Source: Reclinomonas americana ATCC 50394
Lineage: Eukaryota; Jakobida; Jakobea; Jakobida
Assembly: GCA_048213135.1 (NCBI GenBank)
Contig: PS015009.1
Span: 1,178,001-1,242,000, forward strand
Direction of reading: 5' to 3'
DNA: 64,000 nucleotides
The notes beneath the pieces are model-generated. The model did not search any database. It was not told the DNA's origin and was given only the letters and a program-made list of their open reading frames with translations. A program made the position numbers and the translations under genes. Of this stretch, positions 41,655-49,831 are shown piece by piece (position 1 is the first letter of the stretch; each line of letters starts with the position of its first letter).

Positions 41655-43292
41655 ATGAAACGCATTTTCTGGGTCCTTTCCTTAGCTACCCTGTCCGCAT
41701 CCGCACAAAAATTGAAAAAAGCCGATAAAGTCATCCTGGCCGATATCAAAGCCCATGTAGGCTACCTGGCCGACGATAAACTGGAAGGCCGCAGAACAGG
41801 CAGCGCGGGAGAAAAACTGGCCTATGAATACATCAGCGAACAATTCAAAAAAAGCGGCCTGGCACCCAAAGGTGATGAGGGCACTTATATACAGACCTTT
41901 GAAGTGAATGAGGGTAAACAGGTGGGTAACAGTACCGCTTTATGGATCAATGGCAATACCCTTACTGTTGATAAGGATTTCTTCCCTTTCATTTTCAGCG
42001 CTAATGGTACGGTTACCGCTAACGCGGCCATTGCCCTCCCGGAAAGTGGAACTCCCTGGTTCTGGGACCTGAAAGAAACGCTGGAAGAAAATAAGACGAA
42101 CCCGCATTTTGATCTTACCGACGCTATTACTAAAAAAGTCGCTGCTGTTTCCGGTAAAGGGGCTTCCGCTCTTTTTATTTACAACAGCTCTTCCATAAAA
42201 GACGAACTGAAGTTTGAGCCGAAAGCAAAAACCGAAGCGGCAAAAATTCCTGTAGTATACATCAGCAAAGAAGCGAAAGATAAATTCCTGAAAGAAGAGA
42301 CGGTTACCAGCGAGATCAAACTGAAAGTAGATATTACTGAAAAGAAAAGATGGGGACATAACGTGGTAGGCTTTATCGATAATGGCGCCGCCAGCACGGT
42401 GATCATTGGCGCACACTACGATCACCTGGGTTATGGCGAAGACCACAACTCTTTATTTACCGGCGCTACGCCACAGATACACAACGGGGCCGATGACAAT
42501 GCCAGCGGTACCGCGGCCATGATCGAACTGGGCAAACTGCTGAAAAAATCAAAATTCAGCAATAACAACTATGTGTTCATTTCTTTCTCCGGGGAGGAAC
42601 TGGGATTGTTCGGAAGTAAATATTTCACCGAACATCCTTCCGTTGAACTGGGCAAAGTAAATTATATGCTGAACATGGATATGGTGGGCCGTCTTAACGA
42701 CAGCACCCGCGGACTGAGCGTTGGTGGTTATGGCACCTCTCCTGCCTGGGGACAATTGCTGTCTGAAAAACACGATTATTTCAAGATTAAATTCGACAGC
42801 AGCGGCACCGGCCCCAGCGATCATACTTCTTTTTACAGGAAAGACATCCCGGTATTGTTCTTCTTCACCGGTACACATACCGATTATCACAAACCTTCCG
42901 ACGACGCCGACAAGATCAACTACGAGGGTGAACTTCACGTGATCAAATATATCTACGGCATTGTTGACGCGGCCAACAGCAAAGGCAAACTGGCCTTTAC
43001 CAAAACGCGTGAACAGCAAATGAGCGGCAAAAGCACGTTCAAAGTATCACTCGGCATTATGCCCGATTACACCTACAGCGGCGAAGGTGTTCGCGTGGAT
43101 GGCGTAAGCGAGGGCAAAGCGGCACAGCGCATCGGCATTAAAGCCGGTGATATTGTTACCCAGCTCGGCGATCACAAATTCACCGACGTACAAAGCTATA
43201 TGCAGGCGCTCAGCAAATTCAGCAAAGGCGACAGCACCAGGGTAAAAGTTAAACGCGGCAGCGAAGAACTGATTTTTGATATCACTTTCTAA
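41655..43292 (+). CDS. Secreted M28 family metallopeptidase with PDZ domain
   Basis: 545 residues. A signal peptide (MKRIFWVLSLATLSASAQ) and an N-terminal part with a PA-like insertion (about 90-220) precede the two-zinc peptidase domain: GAHYDHLG (about 253), GADDNASGTAA (about 277), SGEELGLFGS (about 313) and HTDYHKPSDDADKI (about 415). A C-terminal PDZ domain (about 460-545) contains AAQRIGIKAGDIVTQLG. Probably a periplasmic or outer-membrane aminopeptidase. It is followed 28 bp later by the IPExxxVDY gene. Confidence 0.93.
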   Translation: MKRIFWVLSLATLSASAQKLKKADKVILADIKAHVGYLADDKLEGRRTGSAGEKLAYEYISEQFKKSGLAPKGDEGTYIQTFEVNEGKQVGNSTALWINGNTLTVDKDFFPFIFSANGTVTANAAIALPESGTPWFWDLKETLEENKTNPHFDLTDAITKKVAAVSGKGASALFIYNSSSIKDELKFEPKAKTEAAKIPVVYISKEAKDKFLKEETVTSEIKLKVDITEKKRWGHNVVGFIDNGAASTVIIGAHYDHLGYGEDHNSLFTGATPQIHNGADDNASGTAAMIELGKLLKKSKFSNNNYVFISFSGEELGLFGSKYFTEHPSVELGKVNYMLNMDMVGRLNDSTRGLSVGGYGTSPAWGQLLSEKHDYFKIKFDSSGTGPSDHTSFYRKDIPVLFFFTGTHTDYHKPSDDADKINYEGELHVIKYIYGIVDAANSKGKLAFTKTREQQMSGKSTFKVSLGIMPDYTYSGEGVRVDGVSEGKAAQRIGIKAGDIVTQLGDHKFTDVQSYMQALSKFSKGDSTRVKVKRGSEELIFDITF

Positions 43293-43320
43293 AAGGAATC
43301 TCTAATTTTGGGTCGTTGCA

Positions 43321-43755
43321 ATGAAACTCAAGATCGACAACGAAGCCCTGGCGGAAGAGTTTTTTGAGGACGCCGCCCTGCTGGGCATTGTTGCGCCCGT
43401 TAAAGACTACCAGTTCAGCTGGCACCTGAACCAGGTACTGGGTTTCGATTTCAGGGTGAACAACGACATAGAGATTCAGCTCACTAAAAAACAACGCCGG
43501 TATTTTTTTTCCATCTACGAATACCAGGTACCCACAGTCTCTCTTTTTCATTACCTGTACAATAACCAGTTTGACGGTGAATACCTTTTACCCGAATTCA
43601 AGCACCTGGATTTCCTGTGGCTGGTAAAAGGCGACATTCTTAACCCCGATGAACTGAAAGCCCTCATGCAATCGATCCGTTCCTTACCTAATGTGCAACT
43701 GGTTACGGAGATGACGAATGAGAAGATAAAGAACAAACAGCATTTGATTTTTTGA
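43321..43755 (+). CDS. IPExxxVDY family protein
   Basis: 144 residues. The family-naming motif appears in the variant form LPEFKHLDF (about residue 96-104, IPExxxVDY in most members). Small, soluble and of unknown function; the family is Bacteroidota-specific. A TAATTTTG -7 element is at 43303-43310, only 10 bp from the ATG. It is followed at once by a GGGGTCT palindrome element. Confidence 0.85.
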   Translation: MKLKIDNEALAEEFFEDAALLGIVAPVKDYQFSWHLNQVLGFDFRVNNDIEIQLTKKQRRYFFSIYEYQVPTVSLFHYLYNNQFDGEYLLPEFKHLDFLWLVKGDILNPDELKALMQSIRSLPNVQLVTEMTNEKIKNKQHLIF

Positions 43756-43768
43756 TGTGCGGATGTAT

Positions 43769-43935
43769 GTTCCGCCGGGGTCTTCGGAACGAGACCCCGG
43801 TGAAGAATAACAGGAAAGATATCCCGATATAAAACTGGATGTGCGGACGAGAGAATAAGTGAATGATAAACCTGAACTTAAAGAACCTCTCTTTTTCACC
43901 GGGATCCTCTGCGAGAGACCCCGGCGGAACAAAGG
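43769..43935. repeat. Two GGGGTCT-type palindromes in the gap before the pterin dehydratase gene
   Basis: 43769-43847 is almost identical to 38485-38563 (stem CCGGGGTCT/AGACCCCGG at 43775-43783 and 43792-43800). A second, reversed and diverged copy lies at about 43897-43930 (CACCGGGATCCTCTGCG). The remainder to 44049 contains degenerate TTTGCG words of the CGCAAAG repeat type. Confidence 0.85.
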
Positions 43936-44049
43936 ATGCGGGAGACCCGGACGAAACAAAGAAAGTATACCGTTTGCGCCACTGCTCCTTTGCGACCCTT
44001 GCGTGCAACTGCTTTTTAATTTTTACTTTTGACTTTTAAATTTATCCCC

Positions 44050-44280
44050 GTGTGGAAAGAAGAAAACAACAGCCTGTACCGGAAGTTTGAATTCGGTAAC
44101 TTCAGCGAAGCCTTCGCGTTCATGACACGTGTGGCCATAGAAGCGGAAAAGATGAACCATCATCCCTTATGGACCAATGTGTACAACAAAGTGGAAATAT
44201 GGCTGAGCACGCATGATGCCGGAGATATCGTTACAGATAAGGACAGGAAACTGTCTGCCCGTATTGATGCCCTGCTTTAG
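44050..44280 (+). CDS. 4a-hydroxytetrahydrobiopterin dehydratase
   Basis: 76 residues starting at GTG 44050 ([15 protein letters not shown]). It shows the family core [37 protein letters not shown]...LSARID, with the conserved His-His pair and His of the active site. It regenerates the pterin cofactor of aromatic hydroxylases or acts in molybdopterin-related chemistry. The frame is open to TTG 44029, but a TACTTTTG -7 element at 44024-44031 covers that codon. The stop overlaps that of the SMR gene by 4 bp. Confidence 0.9.
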   Translation: MWKEENNSLYRKFEFGNFSEAFAFMTRVAIEAEKMNHHPLWTNVYNKVEIWLSTHDAGDIVTDKDRKLSARIDALL

Positions 44281-44603
44281 TGGGAGACCACTTTCAGCCC
44301 GATGATGGAACCGATGAGTGTGCTGATGAAGAAGATGCGCCAGAAATCCGCCGGTTCCCGGAAAACGAATATGCCCACCAGTACCGTACCTACAGCACCA
44401 ATGCCCGTCCATACCGCATAAGCCGTGCCTATCGGCAGTGTTTGTGTAGCCTTATATAATAGAAACATACTTACGGCAAGAGATACAAAAAAACCCACCA
44501 TCCATAATGTAGCGGTGGTGCCGCTGGTTTCTTTGGCCTTGCCCAGGCAGGCAGCGAATGCCACTTCAAATAACCCGGCTATGATGAGTATGATCCAGTT
44601 CAT
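44277..44603 (-). CDS. Small multidrug resistance (SMR) family transporter, SugE/Gdx-like
   Basis: 108 residues with four membrane helices. The essential Glu is in [23 protein letters not shown] (about residue 13). The segments [22 protein letters not shown] and [25 protein letters not shown] are typical of the SugE/Gdx branch, which exports guanidinium-like compounds; exact specificity cannot be told from sequence alone. Divergent signals are not visible. It is convergent with the pterin dehydratase gene. Confidence 0.88.
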   Translation of the reverse strand: MNWIILIIAGLFEVAFAACLGKAKETSGTTATLWMVGFFVSLAVSMFLLYKATQTLPIGTAYAVWTGIGAVGTVLVGIFVFREPADFWRIFFISTLIGSIIGLKVVSH

Positions 44604-44630
44604 ACCACAAAGGTACCTTATTGTTACGGG

Positions 44631-45683
44631 TTAGATTTTTACCCGTACTGTTTTTTCTTCTTGAGGTATCATCCTGCCAACAGGTTCCAGATGATCTGAA
44701 AGCCCGTAATCAGTAAATACTTTTTTAACGGCATCAATACTGTCTTCTTTTACTGCCACCAGTAAGCCGCCATTCGTTTGAGGGTCGGGCAGCAGGTTGA
44801 AGGCTTCCATTACGTTCACGCCTTTTTCAAAAGATGTGCGGGCGCTGTAACTGTTCCAGTTGCGGTAAGTGGCATCGGGGATGATGCGCTGCGCCAGGTA
44901 TTCTCTTACTCCCACGGCAACAGGCAGGCGGCTGTATTGAATTTCAGCGGAGAGCCCGCTTCCCTCGGCCATTTCTATTACATGTCCCAGCAGTCCAAAA
45001 CCGGTGATATCGGTCATTGCGGTAACACCTGCTATTTTACCCAGCGCTTCTCCGGCTTTGTTCAGTTCCGTCATCTGGCCGATCATTACAGGTATATGTT
45101 CCGCTTTGATCACATCCCTTTTTTGTGCCGTAGACAGAATGCCCACACCCAGGGGTTTGGTAAGGAAAAGGAGATCTCCTGCCTGCGCTCCATTGTTCTT
45201 TTTGAGGTTGACGATATCTACAAGGCCATTCACTGCCAGCCCGAATATGGGTTCGGCGGAGTCAATGCTGTGCCCGCCCGCCAGTGGTATACCCGCTTCG
45301 GCACAAATGCGCCTGCTGCCCTCCAGCACTTTTTGCGCCAGTTCCGCAGGCAGTTTTTCCACGGGCCAGCCCAGTATAGCAATCGCTAATACAGGTTTTC
45401 CTCCCATGGCGTATACATCACTGATGGCATTAGCACTGGCGATGCGGCCAAAGTCGTACGCGTCGTCAACAATCGGCATAAAAAAATCGGTGGTGCTGAT
45501 GAGGGCGGTACCATTTTCAAGATCGTACACCGCAGCATCGTCTTTGGAGGCATTGCCTACCAGCAATTTTTTATCCGGCACTGTGGTACTCCCCGAAAGA
45601 ATGGATTCGAGTACGGAAGGTGCAATCTTGCAACCGCAACCGGCACCTTTGGAATATTGCGTGAGTTTGATATCGTTGTTCAT
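44631..45683 (-). CDS. selD: Selenide, water dikinase
   Basis: 350 residues. The N-terminal active-site segment YSKGAGCGCKIAPSVLESIL has cysteine where some enzymes carry selenocysteine, followed by GNASKDDAAVYDL, TTDFFMPIVDDAYDFGRIASANAISDVYAMGG and LAGGHSIDSAEPIFGLAV. It makes selenophosphate from selenide and ATP. Read-through with the selU gene two positions upstream in the same minus-strand run points to tRNA selenouridine synthesis. Starts 2 bp after the interposed secreted-protein gene. Confidence 0.95.
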   Translation of the reverse strand: MNNDIKLTQYSKGAGCGCKIAPSVLESILSGSTTVPDKKLLVGNASKDDAAVYDLENGTALISTTDFFMPIVDDAYDFGRIASANAISDVYAMGGKPVLAIAILGWPVEKLPAELAQKVLEGSRRICAEAGIPLAGGHSIDSAEPIFGLAVNGLVDIVNLKKNNGAQAGDLLFLTKPLGVGILSTAQKRDVIKAEHIPVMIGQMTELNKAGEALGKIAGVTAMTDITGFGLLGHVIEMAEGSGLSAEIQYSRLPVAVGVREYLAQRIIPDATYRNWNSYSARTSFEKGVNVMEAFNLLPDPQTNGGLLVAVKEDSIDAVKKVFTDYGLSDHLEPVGRMIPQEEKTVRVKI

Positions 45684-45685
45684 AA

Positions 45686-46717
45686 TCAGTTCTTCTTTCT
45701 CCGGAATACGATTGCCGCGTTTTTCTGGTAATCACCGCTGAAGCGGATCTCATAAATATCTTCCCCGTCATGCACCACCAGCAAACCGGTATTGGGCGGT
45801 ATGCTGCCCAGTGTTTCGGCGTACATCACCAGTTGTATGCTGTCGGGCGAATCTTTGGTATAGATGGTCTTGCGGTAGGCTTTGGTGCTGAGCCCCTGTT
45901 TGGGTATGATCACATTGCCATTCATGAGCACACTCACTGTATCGCCGTCCACTTCACCATTATCGTACAAGGTAAGTACAAGACTGTCGGATTTATAGTA
46001 AACCGATTGTATCGTCTCAATTTTACGTTTGGCCACATCGGCTGCAGGTGCAGAAGGTGTTACCGGCACCTGGGCAACAGGTTCTTTTTTCACTTCCTTA
46101 ACCGGCTCTTTTTTTACCTCCTTCACCGTTTCCCTTTTTTCAGGTTTGGGTATTTCCGCTTTCACTACTACAGCCGGCTCTTCTTTTACCTCTACAAAAG
46201 AAAGGTCTTTAGACAGGCCGAGTTCTTCCAGGTGCGGTACCAGCGCCGACTGCCGGTAATCGTTCTTCCGCTGTACTTTTATGCTTCCTGTCAGCGGGCG
46301 GTACTCTTTGGTGCTGTTGGTGCTGAAGGGCCCGCTCAGTACCATGATGCTGTCGTGTATATCCAGGGTGAGCACATCCAGCTGGCGTACGCCTTTGGCC
46401 GGGGCAACAGGGTAGTTGTTGGCAATGAGTTCAGATGACTCTACGATCACTTTGCCATCCTGCCGCCTGATCTTTACTTTTTTTACGCCGTAATACTCTT
46501 TGTCATTATCAATAAAGAAAGTGTGGGTATAGCCATATAATTTGCCTTTGCGTTCGCTGATGGCGATCTCGTAACGGAGGGTAAGTTTGGTGGTATCGTT
46601 ATACAAAGACCCCTTCCACAATCCGGTAATATCGTTTTGATCCGGGGAGGGCTGTGCCAGCGCCGCAAGGGGGAAAAGCAGCAGCGATAAAAATTTTAAG
46701 CATTTTGTGTAGTGCAT
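45686..46717 (-). CDS. Secreted hypothetical protein with Lys/Pro/Val repeats, between selU and selD
   Basis: 343 residues. A signal peptide (MHYTKCLKFLSLLLFPLAALAQ) precedes a beta-rich region (ITGLWKGSLYNDTTKLTLRYEIAI, about 30-150, resembling lipocalin-like or copper-resistance-like sandwiches only vaguely). A low-complexity linker with repeated KEVKKEPV (about 185-230) and a C-terminal strand-rich domain follow. Not recognised. Its start overlaps the selU stop by 22 bp and its stop is 2 bp from selD, so it is translationally embedded in the selenium operon although it has an export signal. Confidence 0.7.
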   Translation of the reverse strand: MHYTKCLKFLSLLLFPLAALAQPSPDQNDITGLWKGSLYNDTTKLTLRYEIAISERKGKLYGYTHTFFIDNDKEYYGVKKVKIRRQDGKVIVESSELIANNYPVAPAKGVRQLDVLTLDIHDSIMVLSGPFSTNSTKEYRPLTGSIKVQRKNDYRQSALVPHLEELGLSKDLSFVEVKEEPAVVVKAEIPKPEKRETVKEVKKEPVKEVKKEPVAQVPVTPSAPAADVAKRKIETIQSVYYKSDSLVLTLYDNGEVDGDTVSVLMNGNVIIPKQGLSTKAYRKTIYTKDSPDSIQLVMYAETLGSIPPNTGLLVVHDGEDIYEIRFSGDYQKNAAIVFRRKKN

Positions 46718-47745
46718 GCGAGCAGATTTTGGATATTGGTTGCGGTATCAACGCCCGAACAGGGTATTTTATTTAGTAACTGGTCCCAATTTTCGCGGTT
46801 TTGCAGGGCTTTGCCGTAATATTTATCATAATAGGTCAGTAAAACGCGGAAACAGCCGCTGATGTCCTCTTCCAGCAGGCACCCGATAGCAGTTTTGGCT
46901 TCCAGTCCGCCCAGCCTTTTTTTGATGCGGATGATATTGTTCACCAGCTTTTCCCTTTCCATACTACCATATTCCTTCACCAGCAATGACAGTCTTTCTT
47001 CAAAAGGCACATCAAGAAAATAAACCGGTTGTTTGCGGATGGTATACCAGAGCGGCATGGGTATTTGCAGGTCGCCGATGCGCTGGCTTTCATCTTCCAG
47101 GTAAATAACCAGCGCTTCTTTTTTGGCTGACAGCTCTGTTGCCAGCAGGTTCTCAAACATTTCCTGCTTGGGTTGTTCCCCTATAGCACCAAATGCCGAT
47201 CCTTTATGATTGGCCAGTTTTTCCAGGTCGATGATGGTATGTCCTTTTTCGGCCAGCCCATGTATGACATGTGTTTTACCGCTGCCGGTATAGCCGCCAA
47301 TGATGTGAAAAGGATAAGCGTTCTCAAATTGCCGCAGCACCCATTTGCGGTAGGCTTTATAGCCACCCGCCAATGTAAACACCTTGAACCCGTACAGATC
47401 GAGCAGCCAGGCTACACCCGCGCTGCGCATACCTCCGCGCCAGCAATGCACAAGGACGGTTCTTTCTTCTCCGGCGGCAACTCCTGTAAAGTGCTTTTCC
47501 ACCTGTTCTACCATGGCCCGCATCTTAAGTCCAAAAAAATCGAGCCCGATTTTAATGGCCTGTTCCCGGCTTTGCTGTTTATAAGCGGTGCCTACCTGTT
47601 TTCTTTCTTCGTCCGTAAAAAGCGGCAGCGCTGTGGCGCCGGGAATATGGGCATGGTGGTATTCGCCGGGGCTGCGCACATCAAATATGGGATGCTGCTT
47701 CGCCAGTTGCAGGAAATCGTTTATGGTGGTTTTCTGAATCGCCAT
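46696..47745 (-). CDS. selU: tRNA 2-selenouridine(34) synthase
   Basis: 349 residues (also called mnmH/ybbB). An N-terminal rhodanese domain has the catalytic Cys in LVHCWRGGMRSAG (about residue 95). A C-terminal P-loop domain has GGYTGSGKTHVI (about 147-158) and a DEDESQRIG-like segment. It replaces sulfur of 2-thiouridine at the tRNA wobble position with selenium, using selenophosphate from SelD. Both enzymes are encoded in this operon; no selA/selB or SECIS was seen in the window. Confidence 0.93.
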   Translation of the reverse strand: MAIQKTTINDFLQLAKQHPIFDVRSPGEYHHAHIPGATALPLFTDEERKQVGTAYKQQSREQAIKIGLDFFGLKMRAMVEQVEKHFTGVAAGEERTVLVHCWRGGMRSAGVAWLLDLYGFKVFTLAGGYKAYRKWVLRQFENAYPFHIIGGYTGSGKTHVIHGLAEKGHTIIDLEKLANHKGSAFGAIGEQPKQEMFENLLATELSAKKEALVIYLEDESQRIGDLQIPMPLWYTIRKQPVYFLDVPFEERLSLLVKEYGSMEREKLVNNIIRIKKRLGGLEAKTAIGCLLEEDISGCFRVLLTYYDKYYGKALQNRENWDQLLNKIPCSGVDTATNIQNLLACTTQNA

Positions 47746-47787
47746 TTGCTAATCGCTAAGAACAATTTACCGGTCAAAAAAGATAAA

Positions 47788-47829
47788 TTCCCGCAAAGCC
47801 ACCTAGGCCACGAAGTATAGTTGCGGGAA
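47788..47829. repeat. Inverted repeat TTCCCGCAA...TTGCGGGAA
   Basis: Perfect 9-bp arms (47788-47796 and 47821-47829) in the 246-bp gap between selU and the next gene. A related word (TTTTTGCGGGAAACATATTC) occurs at about 49228-49247 and another near 37803, so it belongs to the degenerate CGCAAAG repeat family. Confidence 0.6.
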
Positions 47830-47991
47830 ACTATTCAAACCGATAAACTGCCGTTGCTAAGTTAAAGAGAATCCCCGGGGTTGCGGCAGTTCATCCTTCT
47901 ATTCTCTTGCCCTGCCCGCTTTTTTAGCAGTTGATACATGCCTGGCGGGTGGTTTGAAATTCCTTTTATTGTTTTGTGTTAAAATGAGCAT

Positions 47992-48582
47992 ATGAAATAC
48001 TTTTTAATAGGCGGTATGGCAACGTTGTTATTCAGTTGCAGTAAACCTGTTGATATCGTTCCCCCTCCCGCAACACCGCCTGTTCCTCCCGCGATGGAGT
48101 ATACTGACCTGGGCAATATACCAGCCGGTAAAGGACATGTTGTTGTGCTGGATCCGAATCACGACGGGGCCTCCGATATCTATTTTTCCTACCAGTTGGT
48201 GGGCGATGGCATATTGCATGCGGATAAGCACCAGTTTTATACCTCCGCCCTGCGGAATATCTTTTTCCCTTTCGACATTTTTGAAGAAGCCCCGTCACTG
48301 GCAAAAGGGGCAGCCATAGGCGCAACCTCCTTCCCGGGGTATGACTGGGCCAACGGGTCGGTAATACTGGCAGAAAAGGTGGTTCCTGTCAGGGACCTGC
48401 CTTACTGGATGGGACAATGGAAAAATGTTTCACACCGTTATCTGCCCCTGCTGCTTAAAAAAGGACAGGAGCAATATTTCGGCTGGATCGAGTTATCGTT
48501 CAATATACAGACAGAACTGATCACACTGCACAGGATGGCGATCAGCCGGCAGGATGGCTCGGTAGCGTACGCGGGATACTAA
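47992..48582 (+). CDS. Putative lipoprotein with proline-rich linker
   Basis: 196 residues. The lipobox is FSC (Cys16) in MKYFLIGGMATLLFSC. A Pro-rich stretch (VPPPATPPVPP) follows and then a beta-rich domain (GHVVVLDPNHDGASDIYFSYQLVGDG) resembling secreted Bacteroidota proteins of unknown role. The stop overlaps the opposite hypothetical gene by 4 bp (CTAA). Confidence 0.7.
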   Translation: MKYFLIGGMATLLFSCSKPVDIVPPPATPPVPPAMEYTDLGNIPAGKGHVVVLDPNHDGASDIYFSYQLVGDGILHADKHQFYTSALRNIFFPFDIFEEAPSLAKGAAIGATSFPGYDWANGSVILAEKVVPVRDLPYWMGQWKNVSHRYLPLLLKKGQEQYFGWIELSFNIQTELITLHRMAISRQDGSVAYAGY

Positions 48583-49082
48583 TGTTCGTTGGACACGTTC
48601 ACTTTGCCGTCGTACCACAGCGACAGCAGGTCGCCCTTTCTTGTTTTCAGTAATCCTTTCAGATCGGTGGTTTTGCCACCGATGGTAACATTAACGCCAC
48701 AATGTTCTTTGTTATCTTCCGATGACCAGGTTTCATAGACTTCGTAAGTAACCCCGTTGTTGCTGAAGGTGAGATAAGCGAAGTTCATGGCCGCATTGGC
48801 TTTACCGCCACCACGCATGTACCCGTTGATGGTGAATTGCCGCCAGGAGTTCGTATCGCTGCTGGCGGGATATTGCAATTCCAGTTTGTCTTTTGTGCCG
48901 AACCGGTAAACAATATACCGGTCTTCTTTTTCTTTACAAACAGAGACCCATTTTTGATTGCTGAGCTGAAAAGCGAAGGCGATCTTTTCATTGGGTTTAC
49001 ACAACTGGTTATTCAGCTGGCCATAACCCGGGAGAATGACCATGAAAAGTATTGCGGTTAAAAATGACCGGCGTATTAACAT
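48579..49082 (-). CDS. Small secreted hypothetical protein
   Basis: 167 residues from ATG 49082. The frame is open 30 codons further upstream, but MLIRRSFLTAILFMVILPGYGQ is a clear signal peptide, so the internal start is chosen. The mature part has Trp/Cys-containing strands (FAFQLSNQKWVSVCKEKEDRYIVYRFG) and WSSEDNKEHCGVNVTIGGK. Not recognised. Confidence 0.7.
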   Translation of the reverse strand: MLIRRSFLTAILFMVILPGYGQLNNQLCKPNEKIAFAFQLSNQKWVSVCKEKEDRYIVYRFGTKDKLELQYPASSDTNSWRQFTINGYMRGGGKANAAMNFAYLTFSNNGVTYEVYETWSSEDNKEHCGVNVTIGGKTTDLKGLLKTRKGDLLSLWYDGKVNVSNEH

Positions 49083-49330
49083 AATGCGGTAAGATATAGA
49101 AAAGCCCGGGAATAGGCAACGGCACCACCAGTGGTGTGTATCAGTTTGAAAACAGATAAGTCCTCCCACCAAGCCGCTAAGAACACAAAGAGTGCCAGGT
49201 AGAATATATACTTCGCATTCATCGTGTTTTTGCGGGAAACATATTCAAATCGGACACTATTCCGTCAGCCAGGTTTAAGGTTTTGCAAATGCAAAGGCCG
49301 GTTATTAAAAAGAAGAATTTATAACAATAA

Positions 49331-49457
49331 AAAAGCCGGCAATAAGATTATTGCCGGCCACACTGAGTCTCTACACCTCAATGGCATTCTAAAGGATATT
49401 GGAAGTTTTGCTCAGTACGAATCGCATCTCTCTCAATCACATGCTCTGTGTACTACG
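49331..49457 (-). ncRNA. Candidate small RNA or very short gene downstream of the giant gene
   Basis: In the 749-bp gap between the giant gene and the small secreted protein. On the minus strand a -7-like TACTTTTA (49461-49468) is followed by about 120 nt and then a strong terminator: GCCGGCAATAA/TTATTGCCGGC at 49335-49358 with a run of T residues. A 12-codon frame (MRFVLSKTSNIL) lies within. CACCCTA/TAGGGTG arms flank the promoter area (about 49471-49509), and a NarL-like site lies at 49535-49558. No known RNA family recognised. Confidence 0.35.
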
Positions 49458-49534
49458 ATGTAAAAGTAGCACCCTAAAACAGGCTTTTTTTACCCGTCTT
49501 GTAGGGTGAATTATCTCCTCATTTTTAATGGATA

Positions 49535-49558
49535 ATTTTTACACCATTTTTAGGGGTA
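49535..49558 (-). promoter_or_regulatory. NarL-like operator, copy 4
   Basis: On the minus strand it reads TACCCCTAAAAATGGTGTA, then AAAAT. It resembles the operators upstream of the giant gene and both response regulators, with one extra base in the left half. It could serve the candidate small RNA unit. Confidence 0.4.
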
Positions 49559-49626
49559 TGGTTTATTTTTTACGGTTAATATAAAAGGTCTGTTTATCGA
49601 AAAGTTCCGGCCAATGTTTTAATGCG

Positions 49627-49663
49627 AAAGCCCCGCATTATGTACTAACATTAGCGGGACTTT
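49627..49663 (-). terminator. Terminator hairpin of the giant gene
   Basis: On the minus strand AAAGTCCCGC pairs with GCGGGGCTTT (one G-T pair) around an ATGT/ACAT inner stem. The T-tract after it is short, about 170 bp after the stop codon. Confidence 0.6.
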
Positions 49664-49831
49664 CCTGATCTCAACGTATCCAAAAATCCAAAAAGAGATT
49701 CTTTTCCGGCGCCTTCGCCTTTTCGACCAGTTGCTTGGTTTTCGATATTAGTTTAAAGCGTTCATAGAAAGCTGGTTCTTGCCTGAACAACAGGGGCAGG
49801 CCATTTTACCTGCGCCCTGTTATTGCTGGCT

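Noticed and set aside
44631-45683. Selenocysteine codon in selD
   Set aside because: The active-site segment reads GAGCGCK with ordinary Cys codons and no in-frame TGA.
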